A stretch of DNA of 35,667 bases from Chloroflexota bacterium (GTDB taxonomy: Bacteria > Chloroflexota > Dehalococcoidia > Lucifugimonadales > HRBIN23), in the NCBI GenBank assembly GCA_016210325.1, contig JACQUK010000050.1, positions 1-35,667 on the forward strand. The letters are read 5' to 3'. How positions within the stretch are numbered: the stretch's first letter is position 1; each line of letters begins with the position of its first letter. The position numbers and the translations under genes are program-made. This document shows positions 1-6,968 of the stretch, piece by piece. Below the pieces are notes generated by a model that had not been told where the DNA came from, ran no database searches, and saw only the letters and a list, made by a program, of their open reading frames with translations.

Positions 1-130
1 GGGTGGGAAAGGGACCTACTTTGCCCGGGTACGCGACGGCAAGATCGTCGAGTTCAATTCCTATCCCGACCTGGCGGGCCTGATGATGGAGTTGGGGCTG
101 ATGCCGGGAGTTGGCGAGCGGGCTGCGTAG
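1..130 (+). CDS. SnoaL-like / NTF2-fold protein, C-terminal fragment
   Basis: The window opens inside this gene; only the last 42 or so codons are visible, read from base 2 and ending in TAG at 128-130. The visible end contains YFARVRDGKIVEF followed by a short helix rich in Leu and Met (LAGLMMELGLMP). This is the usual last strand and C-terminal helix of SnoaL-like or ester-cyclase-like NTF2-fold proteins, where the phrase 'v.dGkIve...y.D...l..qlGl.p' recurs. That family includes small hydrolases, cyclases and many unassigned proteins, so no substrate can be given. A strong hairpin starts 19 bases after the stop. The family call rests on a short piece and is moderate. Confidence 0.6.
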   Translation, partial: GGKGTYFARVRDGKIVEFNSYPDLAGLMMELGLMPGVGERAA

Positions 131-148
131 CGTCGTCCTGGCAGTTGA

Positions 149-182
149 CACAGGGGGTGCGGGCTTCGCCCGCCCCCCTGTG
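149..182 (+). terminator. Strong stem-loop after the SnoaL-like gene
   Basis: CACAGGGGG, a bulged T, then GCGGGC-TTC-GCCCGC and CCCCCTGTG form a 15-bp stem with one bulge and a 3-nt loop. It lies 19 bases after the stop of the upstream gene. No T-run follows, so it is either a non-canonical terminator or an RNA-stabilising hairpin. From here to about 415 no gene is evident; the sequence has GT-rich simple stretches (gtcgtggtggtggcggtg) only. Confidence 0.6.
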
Positions 183-415
183 ATTACACCGTGGCCCGCA
201 GAATCCACCCAGCGGAAAAGCAGCCGGCCGCTCCCGCGACGTCCTGTTCTTCGGCTTCTCAAACTACTCGGACGTCGTGGTCGTGGTGGTGGCGGTGTGG
301 ATGTGGGAGTGCTGGGTCGCGGCCGGGCATTCTTGGCTCCTGAACGGGTGGACGCGAAGAGTAGGTGCGGGAGCAGACAAGGCAGAATACTTGCCTGGGA
401 AGCAGCGTCCATGGT

Positions 416-640
416 CTACTGTGATTGACGGACTGCAAGTTTCCGACCGTCCGAAAGGACAAGCCATTTGGGGTCGGGTTTGCCGCTGCCACCAAGAGTT
501 CCATCAGGCCTTCTGTATTGGTGGACAAGGGCTACCGGCTGCCCGTCACGAGTTGAGTAGAGCACCATCTGGCTTCTGGTACACCTGGGTTCTCGGTTCT
601 TCTGGCGCTGATGCCGATTGAGATGAGTGTTATACTGCAT
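416..640 (-). CDS. Small hypothetical protein (74 aa)
   Basis: I do not recognise the family with certainty. The last 50 residues read like a genuine compact domain: MVLYSTRDGQPVALVHQY, then RRPDGTLGGSGKPDPKWL, with alternating strands and a Gly/Pro/Asp-rich turn. The ORF track starts much further upstream, but the part before Met at 640 is low-complexity and looks untranslated; I chose the ATG at 638-640. Another in-frame Met would give about 50 residues. No clear Shine-Dalgarno is visible. It lies alone between two plus-strand genes. It could be a mobile or horizontally spread small protein. Being coding at all is likely but not certain. Confidence 0.45.
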   Translation of the reverse strand: MQYNTHLNRHQRQKNREPRCTRSQMVLYSTRDGQPVALVHQYRRPDGTLGGSGKPDPKWLVLSDGRKLAVRQSQ

Positions 641-767
641 TACTCGTCGGCTCAAGTTCAAGTCGCCTCGAGTTGCTCGCTCAGCGAACGAGCCATGATT
701 GAAAACTTCGCGGATGACCTCCGGTGTGACCCACTCGGGCTCCGTCCCGGGACCAGGAGGCGAGGAC

Positions 768-1139
768 ATGAACACCTCCATTGAGCTACTGCGAACCCTT
801 GACGACTATCTCAAGAGGCGCATCACCCTTCAGGAACTGGAGTCCTGGGTTGTGCCGAGGCTCCCGATCTTGCTGGACGCGCCTGACAGCTCTGTAGCCC
901 AACTGGCAGCAGCGGTCGAACTCTACCTGGCAGAATTCCATTCGGGCATAAGAACCGAACGAAGTGTCCGGGTCGCACTGTCGCGTTGCTTGGCTCTGGA
1001 ACGAAAAGAATGGTTTCTCTATCCCAGCGAGCAGGAGCGAAGCGTGACGTCATCCGCTAGCACGGTGCCTATAGAACTTCCCGTGTTGCTGAGCCAGCTA
1101 CGAGTCTGGCGTAGCGAACCTGTAGAGGGACTTGGGTGA
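768..1139 (+). CDS. Hypothetical helical protein (123 aa)
   Basis: The start was moved to the internal ATG at 768 because a good ribosome site (AGGAGGCGAGGAC) sits just before it; the upstream in-frame part of the ORF is weak. The N-terminal half reads LLRTLDDYLKRRITLQELESWV, then a helix LAAAVELYLAEF. This matches a pattern often seen in small Chloroflexota proteins: 'YL.g.isL.eLe.W', followed by a helical segment with '...ELylaE...G.rtE'. Their role is unknown. The protein appears soluble and all-alpha. Its last 23 codons overlap the 3' end of the convergent gene on the opposite strand, so the C-terminal sequence is constrained by two frames, or one of the two ends is wrong. Confidence 0.6.
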   Translation: MNTSIELLRTLDDYLKRRITLQELESWVVPRLPILLDAPDSSVAQLAAAVELYLAEFHSGIRTERSVRVALSRCLALERKEWFLYPSEQERSVTSSASTVPIELPVLLSQLRVWRSEPVEGLG

Positions 1140-1542
1140 GGAGTTCGCCGTCAAAGCGGATCTTGAACCAGTACAGACCCTCAAGCGTGTAAGGGACGTC
1201 AAGTTGGGAAGCGATGGTGGCCCCTTTTCCTTCTCCCTCCATCTGAACCGAGACCGAGTGTGTTGGCAAGGTTTCTCCAGAAGGCAGCTCGGGCGTAATA
1301 CCAATCTCGTGACGTCCCTTTGCACGCCCAGATTTCAGTGTCAGGATAAGCGTCAAAGGGTAACGTACCGGAGGCATGTCTGTAGGTGGGTTTGGACCAC
1401 GCTCGGTGTGTGTAATGACGTCAACAATGCGGATGAGTGATACCACACCGTCAGCTTCACGAAGAACACGTTCGCAAAGTGCAGCCACCTGGACGTATGG
1501 TCCTTGCTCGAAGGGATGCTGGTATTGCTTGGTCATCGTCAT
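1069..1542 (-). CDS. DUF6941-like conserved protein
   Basis: This protein of about 157 aa fits the DUF6941 pattern. Its N-terminal strand reads VQVAALCERVLREADGVVSLIRIVD, followed by a beta-rich middle (PLTLILTLKSGRAKGRHEIGI, then PSGETLPTHSVSVQMEGEGKG). It ends in GLYWFKIRFDGELLTQVPLQV. The fold is likely a beta-sandwich and no enzymatic residues stand out. The family has no assigned function; in many bacteria it is an isolated gene. Starts at 1554, 1542 and 1536 are possible; 1542 has AAAGG four bases upstream. A TATAAT on this strand lies at 1620-1625. Its 3' end overlaps the convergent 768-1139 gene by 71 bases. Confidence 0.7.
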   Translation of the reverse strand: MTMTKQYQHPFEQGPYVQVAALCERVLREADGVVSLIRIVDVITHTERGPNPPTDMPPVRYPLTLILTLKSGRAKGRHEIGITPELPSGETLPTHSVSVQMEGEGKGATIASQLDVPYTLEGLYWFKIRFDGELLTQVPLQVRYARLVAGSATREVL

Positions 1543-1619
1543 CTGACCTTTCATGTCGCTCTGGCTTGGCTATCACAGTAGCGTGTGCCTCTGGTGACCG
1601 GCCTCCAACTCCCGGGGGC

Positions 1620-1646
1620 ATTATACAGTTTTTGTGTCCACCACAA
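1620..1646 (-). promoter_or_regulatory. Probable promoter of the DUF6941-like gene
   Basis: On the minus strand a perfect TATAAT lies at 1620-1625 with TTGTGG at 1641-1646. The spacer is only 15 bases, shorter than ideal. It would give a leader of about 70 bases before the DUF6941-like start. The rest of 1555-1762 shows no gene. Confidence 0.45.
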
Positions 1647-1762
1647 CGTGGAAATCCAAGCATCGCTCCTGCCGGCAGTAACCTACCCCTACCTTTCCGC
1701 CCTCAAACCCTGCATAATACCCCACAGCGCTCTACGTGCACCCTCCCATCTCAGGAGGCGTC

Positions 1763-2737
1763 ATGAACGTGCTGGTCCTGGGCGGCAGCAACATGATCGG
1801 GCGGCACCTGGTCCAGGAGCTAGTTGCCTACGGGCACCAGGTCACCGTCCTCAACCGCGGCCAGACCCCCGTGGAGTTCCCCAAGGGCGTCCAGCGCCTC
1901 TACGCCGACCGCGACGCCGCCGCAGCCATGCGCCAGGCCCTGGCAGGCAAGAGCTACGATTGGAGCTTCGACGTATCGGGCATGACGCGCCAGCAGGTGC
2001 AGAACGCCGCCGAGTCGCTGAAGGGCAGCGTGGGCCGCTACCTCTTCACCTCCACCACCTCGGCTTACGAGCGCCGCTCTCGCATCCCCTGCACCGAGGA
2101 GTCCCCCCTGTTGACCCCTGACTCGCCACCGTCGCCTTCCAAGGAGTATGGCCTGAACAAGGTGGCCTGTGAGCACTACCTGGCGGAGCTGTGGGCCAAG
2201 GAGCGGTTCCCCTACACGGTGCTGCGTCCAGCCGCTGTCTACGGGCCCCACAACTACATGCGCGGGCGCGAGTTCGCCATGTTCGCCCGCCTGCGCCGGG
2301 GCCGCAAGCTGCTGGTCCCGGGCAACGGCATGACGGTCACCCACTTTGTCCACGTGGACGACCTGGTGCGGGCCTACCACCTGGCACCCCAGGTCGCTGC
2401 CTCCCTGGCCCAGGCCTACACCCTGGCGGGGACTGAGGCTGCCACGGTGACGGGGCTCTTCCAGCTCCTGGGTGAGATTGTGGGCGCGTCGCCCCAGATG
2501 GTCTTTGTGCCCTGGGAGAAGGTCACTGGCACCCGCCCGTCCTGGTACCCCTACGAGTGGGAGCGGATAGCTTTCTACAGTATTGAGAAGGCCAAGGCCC
2601 ACCTGGGCTGGGTGCCCAACTACAACCTGCGTCAGGGCATGGAGCAGACCTATGGGTGGTACCTGGAGTCGGGCATGGACAACGAGCCGTGGGACTTCTC
2701 GGGGGAGGACAAGCTGCTGGCGGAGCTAGGAACGTGA
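1763..2737 (+). CDS. NAD-dependent epimerase/dehydratase, extended SDR (paralog 1)
   Basis: A 324-aa extended short-chain dehydrogenase/reductase. The Rossmann start is VLVLGGSNMIGRHLVQEL (GxxGxxG type, residues 3-20), followed by the second strand ending VTVLNRGQ. The active-site Tyr and Lys are in EYGLNKVAC (YxxxK), with the usual Ser/Thr stretch FTSTTSAY before it and LRPAAVYGPHN after it. This arrangement is close to the NAD-dependent epimerases of the CSP41/nucleotide-sugar epimerase group. The substrate is unknown. ATG at 1763 was chosen because AGGAGG lies just upstream; the ORF track start is nine codons earlier. The next plus-strand gene is a close paralog, so this is a tandem duplication. 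Confidence 0.85.
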   Translation: MNVLVLGGSNMIGRHLVQELVAYGHQVTVLNRGQTPVEFPKGVQRLYADRDAAAAMRQALAGKSYDWSFDVSGMTRQQVQNAAESLKGSVGRYLFTSTTSAYERRSRIPCTEESPLLTPDSPPSPSKEYGLNKVACEHYLAELWAKERFPYTVLRPAAVYGPHNYMRGREFAMFARLRRGRKLLVPGNGMTVTHFVHVDDLVRAYHLAPQVAASLAQAYTLAGTEAATVTGLFQLLGEIVGASPQMVFVPWEKVTGTRPSWYPYEWERIAFYSIEKAKAHLGWVPNYNLRQGMEQTYGWYLESGMDNEPWDFSGEDKLLAELGT

Positions 2738-2776
2738 GACGAGCAGCGCAGGGGCCCTGACCGACCAATCCTGCAT

Positions 2777-2846
2777 AGAAGCTGTCCGGCAAGTTGTTTC
2801 GACACCACCCCCTTCAGGGTGGGGTCGAAACTCCAGTTTCCGGATA
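2777..2846. repeat. Dispersed inverted repeat, family A, compact copy
   Basis: GTTTCGACACCACCC and GGGTGGGGTCGAAAC form a 15-bp hairpin with one mismatch, extended outward by imperfect GTCCGG and CCGGAT arms. Read on the minus strand, TCCGGAAACTGGAGTTTCGA followed by CCCCACCC recurs at 14632 as TCCGGAAACTGGGCTTTCGA plus CCCCACCC. The outer AGAAGCTGTCCGG recurs in inverse at 14870-14884. It sits between the two epimerase genes, where it may act as a terminator or processing site. Confidence 0.65.
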
Positions 2847-2871
2847 GGCTCATAGCGCAAAGGAGGACCTG

Positions 2872-3858
2872 ATGAAAACCCTGGTCCTGGGCGGCAGCCG
2901 CTTCATTGGCCTGCACCTGGTGCGAGAGTTGGCATCCTACGATCATCAGGTCACGGTCCTCAACCGCGGCCAGACCAAGGTTGAGTTGCCCCGCGGCGTC
3001 CAGCGTATCTACGCCGACCGCCAGGATGTGGCAGCCATGAAGAAGGCCCTGGGGGGCACTGCCTTCGACTGGGTCTTCGATGTGTCTGCCTACACGCCCC
3101 AGGAGATCCAGACTGCCGTAGACCTGCTCGATGGCCGCGTGGGGCGGTACGTTTTCACCTCCACCACCTCGGTCTTCTCTATCTTCTCCATCCTGCCAGC
3201 CACCGAGGAGTTCCCTATGGTGGACCAGCCAGGAGCGCTGCTCCCACCCCAGCCCAACACCCGAGAGTACGCCGTGAACAAGACAGCCTGCGAGCGGTTG
3301 TTGGCGGACCGTTGGCAGAAGGACCGCTTCCCCTACACGGTGCTGCGGCCCCCGGCGGTGTACGGCCCCGACAACTACTCCATAAACCGGGAGTTCGGCA
3401 CCTTCGCGCGCCTGCGGCGCGGCCGCAAGCTCCTGGTGCCGGGCAACGGCCTCACCACCATCCAGTTCACCCACGTGGATGACATGGTCCGTGCCTACCA
3501 CCTGGCACCCCAGACTGGCGCCTCCCTGGCCCAGACCTATACCCTGGCCGCCCACGAGGCTATTACCTACGTGGGTTACTATCGCTTGCTGGCGGAGATC
3601 GTGGGAGTCGAGCCACAGCTCGTGTTCGTGCCCTACGAGCGCATCAAGGGGACGCGCCCCTCCTGGTGCCCCTTCGAGTGGGAGCGCCTGCACCTGGAGA
3701 GCGGCGAGAAGGCCTACAGCCAACTGGGGTGGTCGCCCTTCTACAACCTCCGCCAGGGCATGGGGATGACCTACCAGTGGTACCTGCGCTCCGGCCTAGA
3801 CGACGGCCCCTGGGACTTCTCGGACGAGGACAAGCTGCTGGCAGAGCTGCGGGCGTAG
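2872..3858 (+). CDS. NAD-dependent epimerase/dehydratase, extended SDR (paralog 2)
   Basis: 328 aa and colinear over its whole length with the upstream gene; by eye well over half of the positions match. The nucleotide-binding start is LVLGGSRFIGLHLVREL, the catalytic pair is in EYAVNKTAC, and both proteins share FPYTVLRP, GRKLLVPGNG and a C-terminal PWDFS-EDKLLAEL. The start is fixed by AAAGGAGG eight bases upstream of the ATG. Differences concentrate in the 'TSTTSxx' loop and in the segment before YxxxK (SIFSILPATEEFP against ERRSRIPCTEESP), which line the substrate pocket in extended SDRs. The two copies may therefore differ in substrate. The actual sugar or alcohol is unknown. Confidence 0.85.
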   Translation: MKTLVLGGSRFIGLHLVRELASYDHQVTVLNRGQTKVELPRGVQRIYADRQDVAAMKKALGGTAFDWVFDVSAYTPQEIQTAVDLLDGRVGRYVFTSTTSVFSIFSILPATEEFPMVDQPGALLPPQPNTREYAVNKTACERLLADRWQKDRFPYTVLRPPAVYGPDNYSINREFGTFARLRRGRKLLVPGNGLTTIQFTHVDDMVRAYHLAPQTGASLAQTYTLAAHEAITYVGYYRLLAEIVGVEPQLVFVPYERIKGTRPSWCPFEWERLHLESGEKAYSQLGWSPFYNLRQGMGMTYQWYLRSGLDDGPWDFSDEDKLLAELRA

Positions 3859-3900
3859 GGAAGTAGGCAGGGTGCAGTGAACGTCGGAAACCGCCCGTTT

Positions 3901-3929
3901 TTGACAGCTACGCGAGGGGATGGTACTAT
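3901..3929 (+). promoter_or_regulatory. Consensus promoter of the CNNM/CorC gene
   Basis: TTGACA at 3901-3906, a 17-base spacer and TACTAT at 3924-3929. This is a near-perfect housekeeping promoter, with transcription expected to start near 3936. It leaves a leader of about 120 bases before the start at 4058. Confidence 0.75.
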
Positions 3930-3935
3930 CACCTG

Positions 3936-4057
3936 TGAGGTGCTCCGGTGAAATTGGGTGAACAACCATCCCCAGACCCCTGGCGTAGACCCTGCCTTTC
4001 CAAGCTGTCCGGGCAGCGGAGCCCTGCTGGGCTGGCAGCAAGGCAGGGGGCCTGACC
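3936..4057 (+). promoter_or_regulatory. Possible structured 5' leader
   Basis: The leader starts with a small hairpin (CACCT-GTG-AGGTG). It later holds a long-range pairing between CCCTGCCTT (3989-3997) and AAGGCAGGG (4040-4048) that encloses a GC-rich sub-hairpin. The second arm falls close to the ribosome site of the downstream transporter, so folding could affect translation. I could not match it to the M-box, yybP-ykoY, cobalamin or c-di-GMP riboswitch patterns. Confidence 0.25.
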
Positions 4058-5350
4058 ATGCCCCAAGGTGTGAGTATCGTCTATCTCGCCCTGTTGTTCC
4101 TGTGTCTGCTGTTGTCGGCCTTCTTCTCGGGCTCAGAGGCGGCCTTCCTCTCGATTCAGCGTCTGCGGCTGCGCCATCTCGTGGACAAGCGGGTGCCCAG
4201 GGCGCAGCGGGTCGCCAGGTTGGCCGAGCACCCTGAGCAGTTCCTCCCCACGGTGCTGCTGGGGAATACCCTGGTGAACACCGCCATCGCTACCCTTGGG
4301 GCCGCGGTTACCATCTCATTCATCCGCTCGCAGCAGACGGCCTTGCTGGTGGCCACGGTAGGGGTATCAGCCCTGGTGCTGGTGTTCGGCGAGATGTTGC
4401 CCAAGACCATCGCCACCAGGCACGCGGAAGGGACTGCCTTCCTGGTGGTGCGCTTCCTGGACTGGTTCCGCTTTCTGCTGTTCCCGCTGACTGTCCTGCT
4501 CCACTGGACCAGTCACCTGGTGGTCCGTTCCTTCGGCGGCAGCGGCGGTCTGCGCACCATCACCGAGGAAGAGGTCAAGAGTGTCATCCTCATGGGACAC
4601 GAGGCTGGCGCGGTTGAGCACGAAGAGGCCAGGATTATGGCCAATGTGCTCCGCCTGGGAGAGCGCGAGGTCCGCGAGGTGATGACCCCACGCCCGGACA
4701 TCGTCTGGGTGGAGCAGGGGACCCCGCTGGGCGAGTTCCTGGCCCTGTACGCCCATACCCCCCACTCCCGCTACCCGGTGTACGCTAGAAGTGTGGACAA
4801 CATCGTGGGCATTCTGTGGATCAGGGATGTGCTAGGGGCGATGGCCGAAGGGCGCCTCCACGACGGGGGCGATGTCACTGCCCTGGCCCGTCGGCCCTTC
4901 TTCACTCCGGAGACCAAGAAGATCGGCCCGCTGTTCCAGGAGATGCGGAAAACGGGCGAGTCCCTGGCAGTCGCTGTCGACGAGTTCGGTGGCGTCGCCG
5001 GTATTGTCAGCATCACCCAGCTCCTGGAGGAGTTGGTGGGCCCGTTGCCAGAGGAAGGTGGCCATGTGGAGCAGGAGGTGGTGGAACTGGGTGCCGGCGC
5101 CTACGAGGTGGACGCCGGTATGAGGGTTGAAGAGGCCAACCAGCAGTTGGGGTTGCTCATCCCCGAGGGGGAGTACGAGACGCTGGCGGGGTTTGTGTTG
5201 AGCGTGCTGGGGCGGGTGCCGCGTCCCGGTGAATCCTTGCTGCACGAGGGTGTCCGCTTTGTAATTGCCAGCATGGATGGCGTCAAGATCGAGAAGCTAC
5301 GCATCACCAAGGTAGTACGAGCGCAGCAGCAGCGGCAGGCAGCCCTGTGA
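4058..5350 (+). CDS. CNNM/CorC-family transporter (DUF21-CBS-CorC_HlyC)
   Basis: A 430-aa membrane protein with the full 'hemolysin C/CorC' architecture. A DUF21/CNNM transmembrane domain fills about residues 1-185: an N-terminal helix with FFSGSEAAFLS, then NTLVNTAIATLGAAV and a FGEMLPKTIA motif. A CBS pair follows at about 205-325 (VMTPRPDIVWV and FGGVAGIVSITQLLEELVG), then a C-terminal CorC_HlyC domain. CNNM/CorC proteins export or regulate Mg2+ and similar divalent ions; the older name hemolysin is misleading. Start ATG follows a GGGGG ribosome site. It is preceded by a consensus promoter and ends in a 4-base GTGA overlap with the phosphatase gene, so the two are translationally coupled. 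Confidence 0.85.
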   Translation: MPQGVSIVYLALLFLCLLLSAFFSGSEAAFLSIQRLRLRHLVDKRVPRAQRVARLAEHPEQFLPTVLLGNTLVNTAIATLGAAVTISFIRSQQTALLVATVGVSALVLVFGEMLPKTIATRHAEGTAFLVVRFLDWFRFLLFPLTVLLHWTSHLVVRSFGGSGGLRTITEEEVKSVILMGHEAGAVEHEEARIMANVLRLGEREVREVMTPRPDIVWVEQGTPLGEFLALYAHTPHSRYPVYARSVDNIVGILWIRDVLGAMAEGRLHDGGDVTALARRPFFTPETKKIGPLFQEMRKTGESLAVAVDEFGGVAGIVSITQLLEELVGPLPEEGGHVEQEVVELGAGAYEVDAGMRVEEANQQLGLLIPEGEYETLAGFVLSVLGRVPRPGESLLHEGVRFVIASMDGVKIEKLRITKVVRAQQQRQAAL

Positions 5351-6018
5351 CCCCCAGGGCATCTGGCCATCCTCGCGCTGGCCGCCGCGCCCTGCGCTTG
5401 ATATTGGTACGCCACGGCGAAACGCTCTACAACCGGGAGGGCCGGGTGCAGGGCCAGAGCCAGGAGCCGCTGACCGAACTGGGGCGGCAGCAAGCTGGAG
5501 CCGTTGCCCATGTCCTGGCCCAAGAGCGCCTGGCTGCGGTCTACTCGAGCCCGTTGCCCAGGGCAGCCGAGACGGCGACTGCCATCGCTGAACAGCACCA
5601 TCTCCCAGTCCTCTTCCTGGATGGCCTGAAGGAGTTGGACATGGGGGAGCTGGACGGGCTGACCATCCAGGAGATGCGGCAGCGCTACCCAACGTTCCTG
5701 GCCGCCTGGACAAAAGAAGCCGGCACCGTAACCATACCTGGCGGTGAAACCCTGGGCGCCCTCCAGGAGCGCGCGTGGTCGGCTGTCCAGGGCGTCCTGG
5801 GGCGCCACTCTGGCCAGACGGTGGTGGCTGTGAGCCACAACTTCACCATTTTTGTCCTTGCGCTCACTGCCCTGGGGCTATCCCTCCCCCTCTTTCGCCG
5901 CCTGCGCATGGACCTGGGCGGGTACACCATCTTGCAACTCTGGGCAGGCCGTCCCGGTGTGATTGAGGTCTTCAACGAGGTCTGCCACCTGCGAGAGCTT
6001 GGCGCCGTCGCCAAGTAG
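5347..6018 (+). CDS. Histidine phosphatase (phosphoglycerate mutase family)
   Basis: 223 aa. The catalytic motif LILVRHGETLYNREGRVQG has the phospho-accepting His in RHGE. The second half shows the acid region KELDMGELDGLT and the second conserved His in VVAVSHNF. This is the cofactor-dependent mutase-like branch that also contains alpha-ribazole phosphatase (CobC) and broad phosphatases; the substrate cannot be told. The start is a GTG overlapping the TGA of the CNNM gene (GTGA). An alternative inner start would remove a basic N-terminal extension of about 17 residues that precedes the first strand. Being in one operon with a divalent-ion transporter is a physical link only; no shared pathway is evident. 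Confidence 0.85.
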   Translation: MTPRASGHPRAGRRALRLILVRHGETLYNREGRVQGQSQEPLTELGRQQAGAVAHVLAQERLAAVYSSPLPRAAETATAIAEQHHLPVLFLDGLKELDMGELDGLTIQEMRQRYPTFLAAWTKEAGTVTIPGGETLGALQERAWSAVQGVLGRHSGQTVVAVSHNFTIFVLALTALGLSLPLFRRLRMDLGGYTILQLWAGRPGVIEVFNEVCHLRELGAVAK

Positions 6019-6069
6019 CCAGGGCGCACCCGCCACCTTTGCAGAAGGTTGGACCCTGCCCACGCTTGC

Positions 6070-6909
6070 CTAAGCGCCTTGTCCCCTGAGCAGTCCGGGG
6101 AATAGCCGGAGCCGGGCTTCAATCTGGTCTGGCCAGGGAACACCCTCCAACCCCACCTTCTCTACACAGAGGCTGGCCGCGCAACTGGCGAAGTAGGCCG
6201 CCTGAAGGGCGTCACCGGTCCGGTGGTAGTGCACCAGGAAGGCAGCGGCAAAGACATCACCGGCGCCGGTGGGGTCCACCTCCCCGGCAGGGAAAGCCAG
6301 GACTGAATGCCATTGGCCCCGCCAGTGGAGCCGTGCACCGCGCCGTCCCTGGGTCACGGCCAGCACCGGGACCAGCCGCGCCCATTCCTCCAGGACGGCC
6401 ATGCTGGTCACGTCGCGCTCCGAGACTACCGCCAGCGAGGCCCTGGGCAACACCTGGGAGGCCTCGGGCCACTCCTGGGGGTGGATGCGCCCCTGGGCAT
6501 CCCACCCGCGCAACCAGCCCTGGAGCGAGAGGCCCAGCAGGGAGCTACTGAAAAGCGAGGCCACCTCGGACTGGACCTCGCCAACCAGGGGCGCCAGCAG
6601 GACGGTGGTCGCCTTGCGCCAGCGTGTGGGGATGTGCTGGGTGCCCAAGGGCACGGCCCGGGCCAGGAGCCTCTGGCGACGCTCTCCCTCCTGGTAGAGG
6701 TTCTCCATGGTGGTGGTCTGTGGTGAGGGAATGCACCGGACGGTAACGCCGGGGAGCAGAGGGGCCTCTTGGGCGGCGGTGACCACAGCAACCTTGAGCC
6801 CCAGGCGCGCTGCTGTGAGGGTAGCATAGCTGGCGGTGCCGCCCAAGGCCGGGCCCCAGGGCGTCAGGTCCTGGCTAACGTGGCCCACCACCAGAAGGTC
6901 TGGGGGCAT
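6070..6909 (-). CDS. PfkB-family carbohydrate kinase
   Basis: About 279 aa. It starts LLVVGHVSQDLTP, with GGTASYATLTAARLG (PfkB signature 1 region), and ends with DPTGAGDVFAAAFLVHY, the PfkB signature 2. The Asp in GAGD is the catalytic base and Gly-Ala-Gly forms the anion hole. Family members phosphorylate ribose, fructose, nucleosides or 2-keto-3-deoxygluconate; this one could be any sugar or nucleoside kinase. I chose the Met at 6909 because the strand-turn-strand fold begins right after it; the ORF track adds 12 basic residues. It is convergent with the phosphatase (51-base gap) and codirectional with jag, which ends 60 bases upstream of the ORF-track start. Confidence 0.8.
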   Translation of the reverse strand: MPPDLLVVGHVSQDLTPWGPALGGTASYATLTAARLGLKVAVVTAAQEAPLLPGVTVRCIPSPQTTTMENLYQEGERRQRLLARAVPLGTQHIPTRWRKATTVLLAPLVGEVQSEVASLFSSSLLGLSLQGWLRGWDAQGRIHPQEWPEASQVLPRASLAVVSERDVTSMAVLEEWARLVPVLAVTQGRRGARLHWRGQWHSVLAFPAGEVDPTGAGDVFAAAFLVHYHRTGDALQAAYFASCAASLCVEKVGLEGVPWPDQIEARLRLFPGLLRGQGA

Positions 6910-6968
6910 AGAAGGAAGGGTCCTCCTCCGCGGCTGCGGACCCACACAGGCGAGCGCTGGCCCACCAC

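Noticed and set aside
111-621. Plus ORFs at 111-428 and 277-621
   Set aside because: Low-complexity, start inside a terminator or GT-rich tract, no domain; the minus 416-640 frame is the more protein-like one.
1820-3723. Long minus ORFs (260 aa at 1820-2602; 357 aa at 2650-3723)
   Set aside because: They are antisense shadows of the two epimerase genes; GC-rich third positions keep them open. No family features.
3936-4057. Known riboswitch (M-box, yybP-ykoY, cobalamin)
   Set aside because: Conserved cores of these classes could not be found in the leader.
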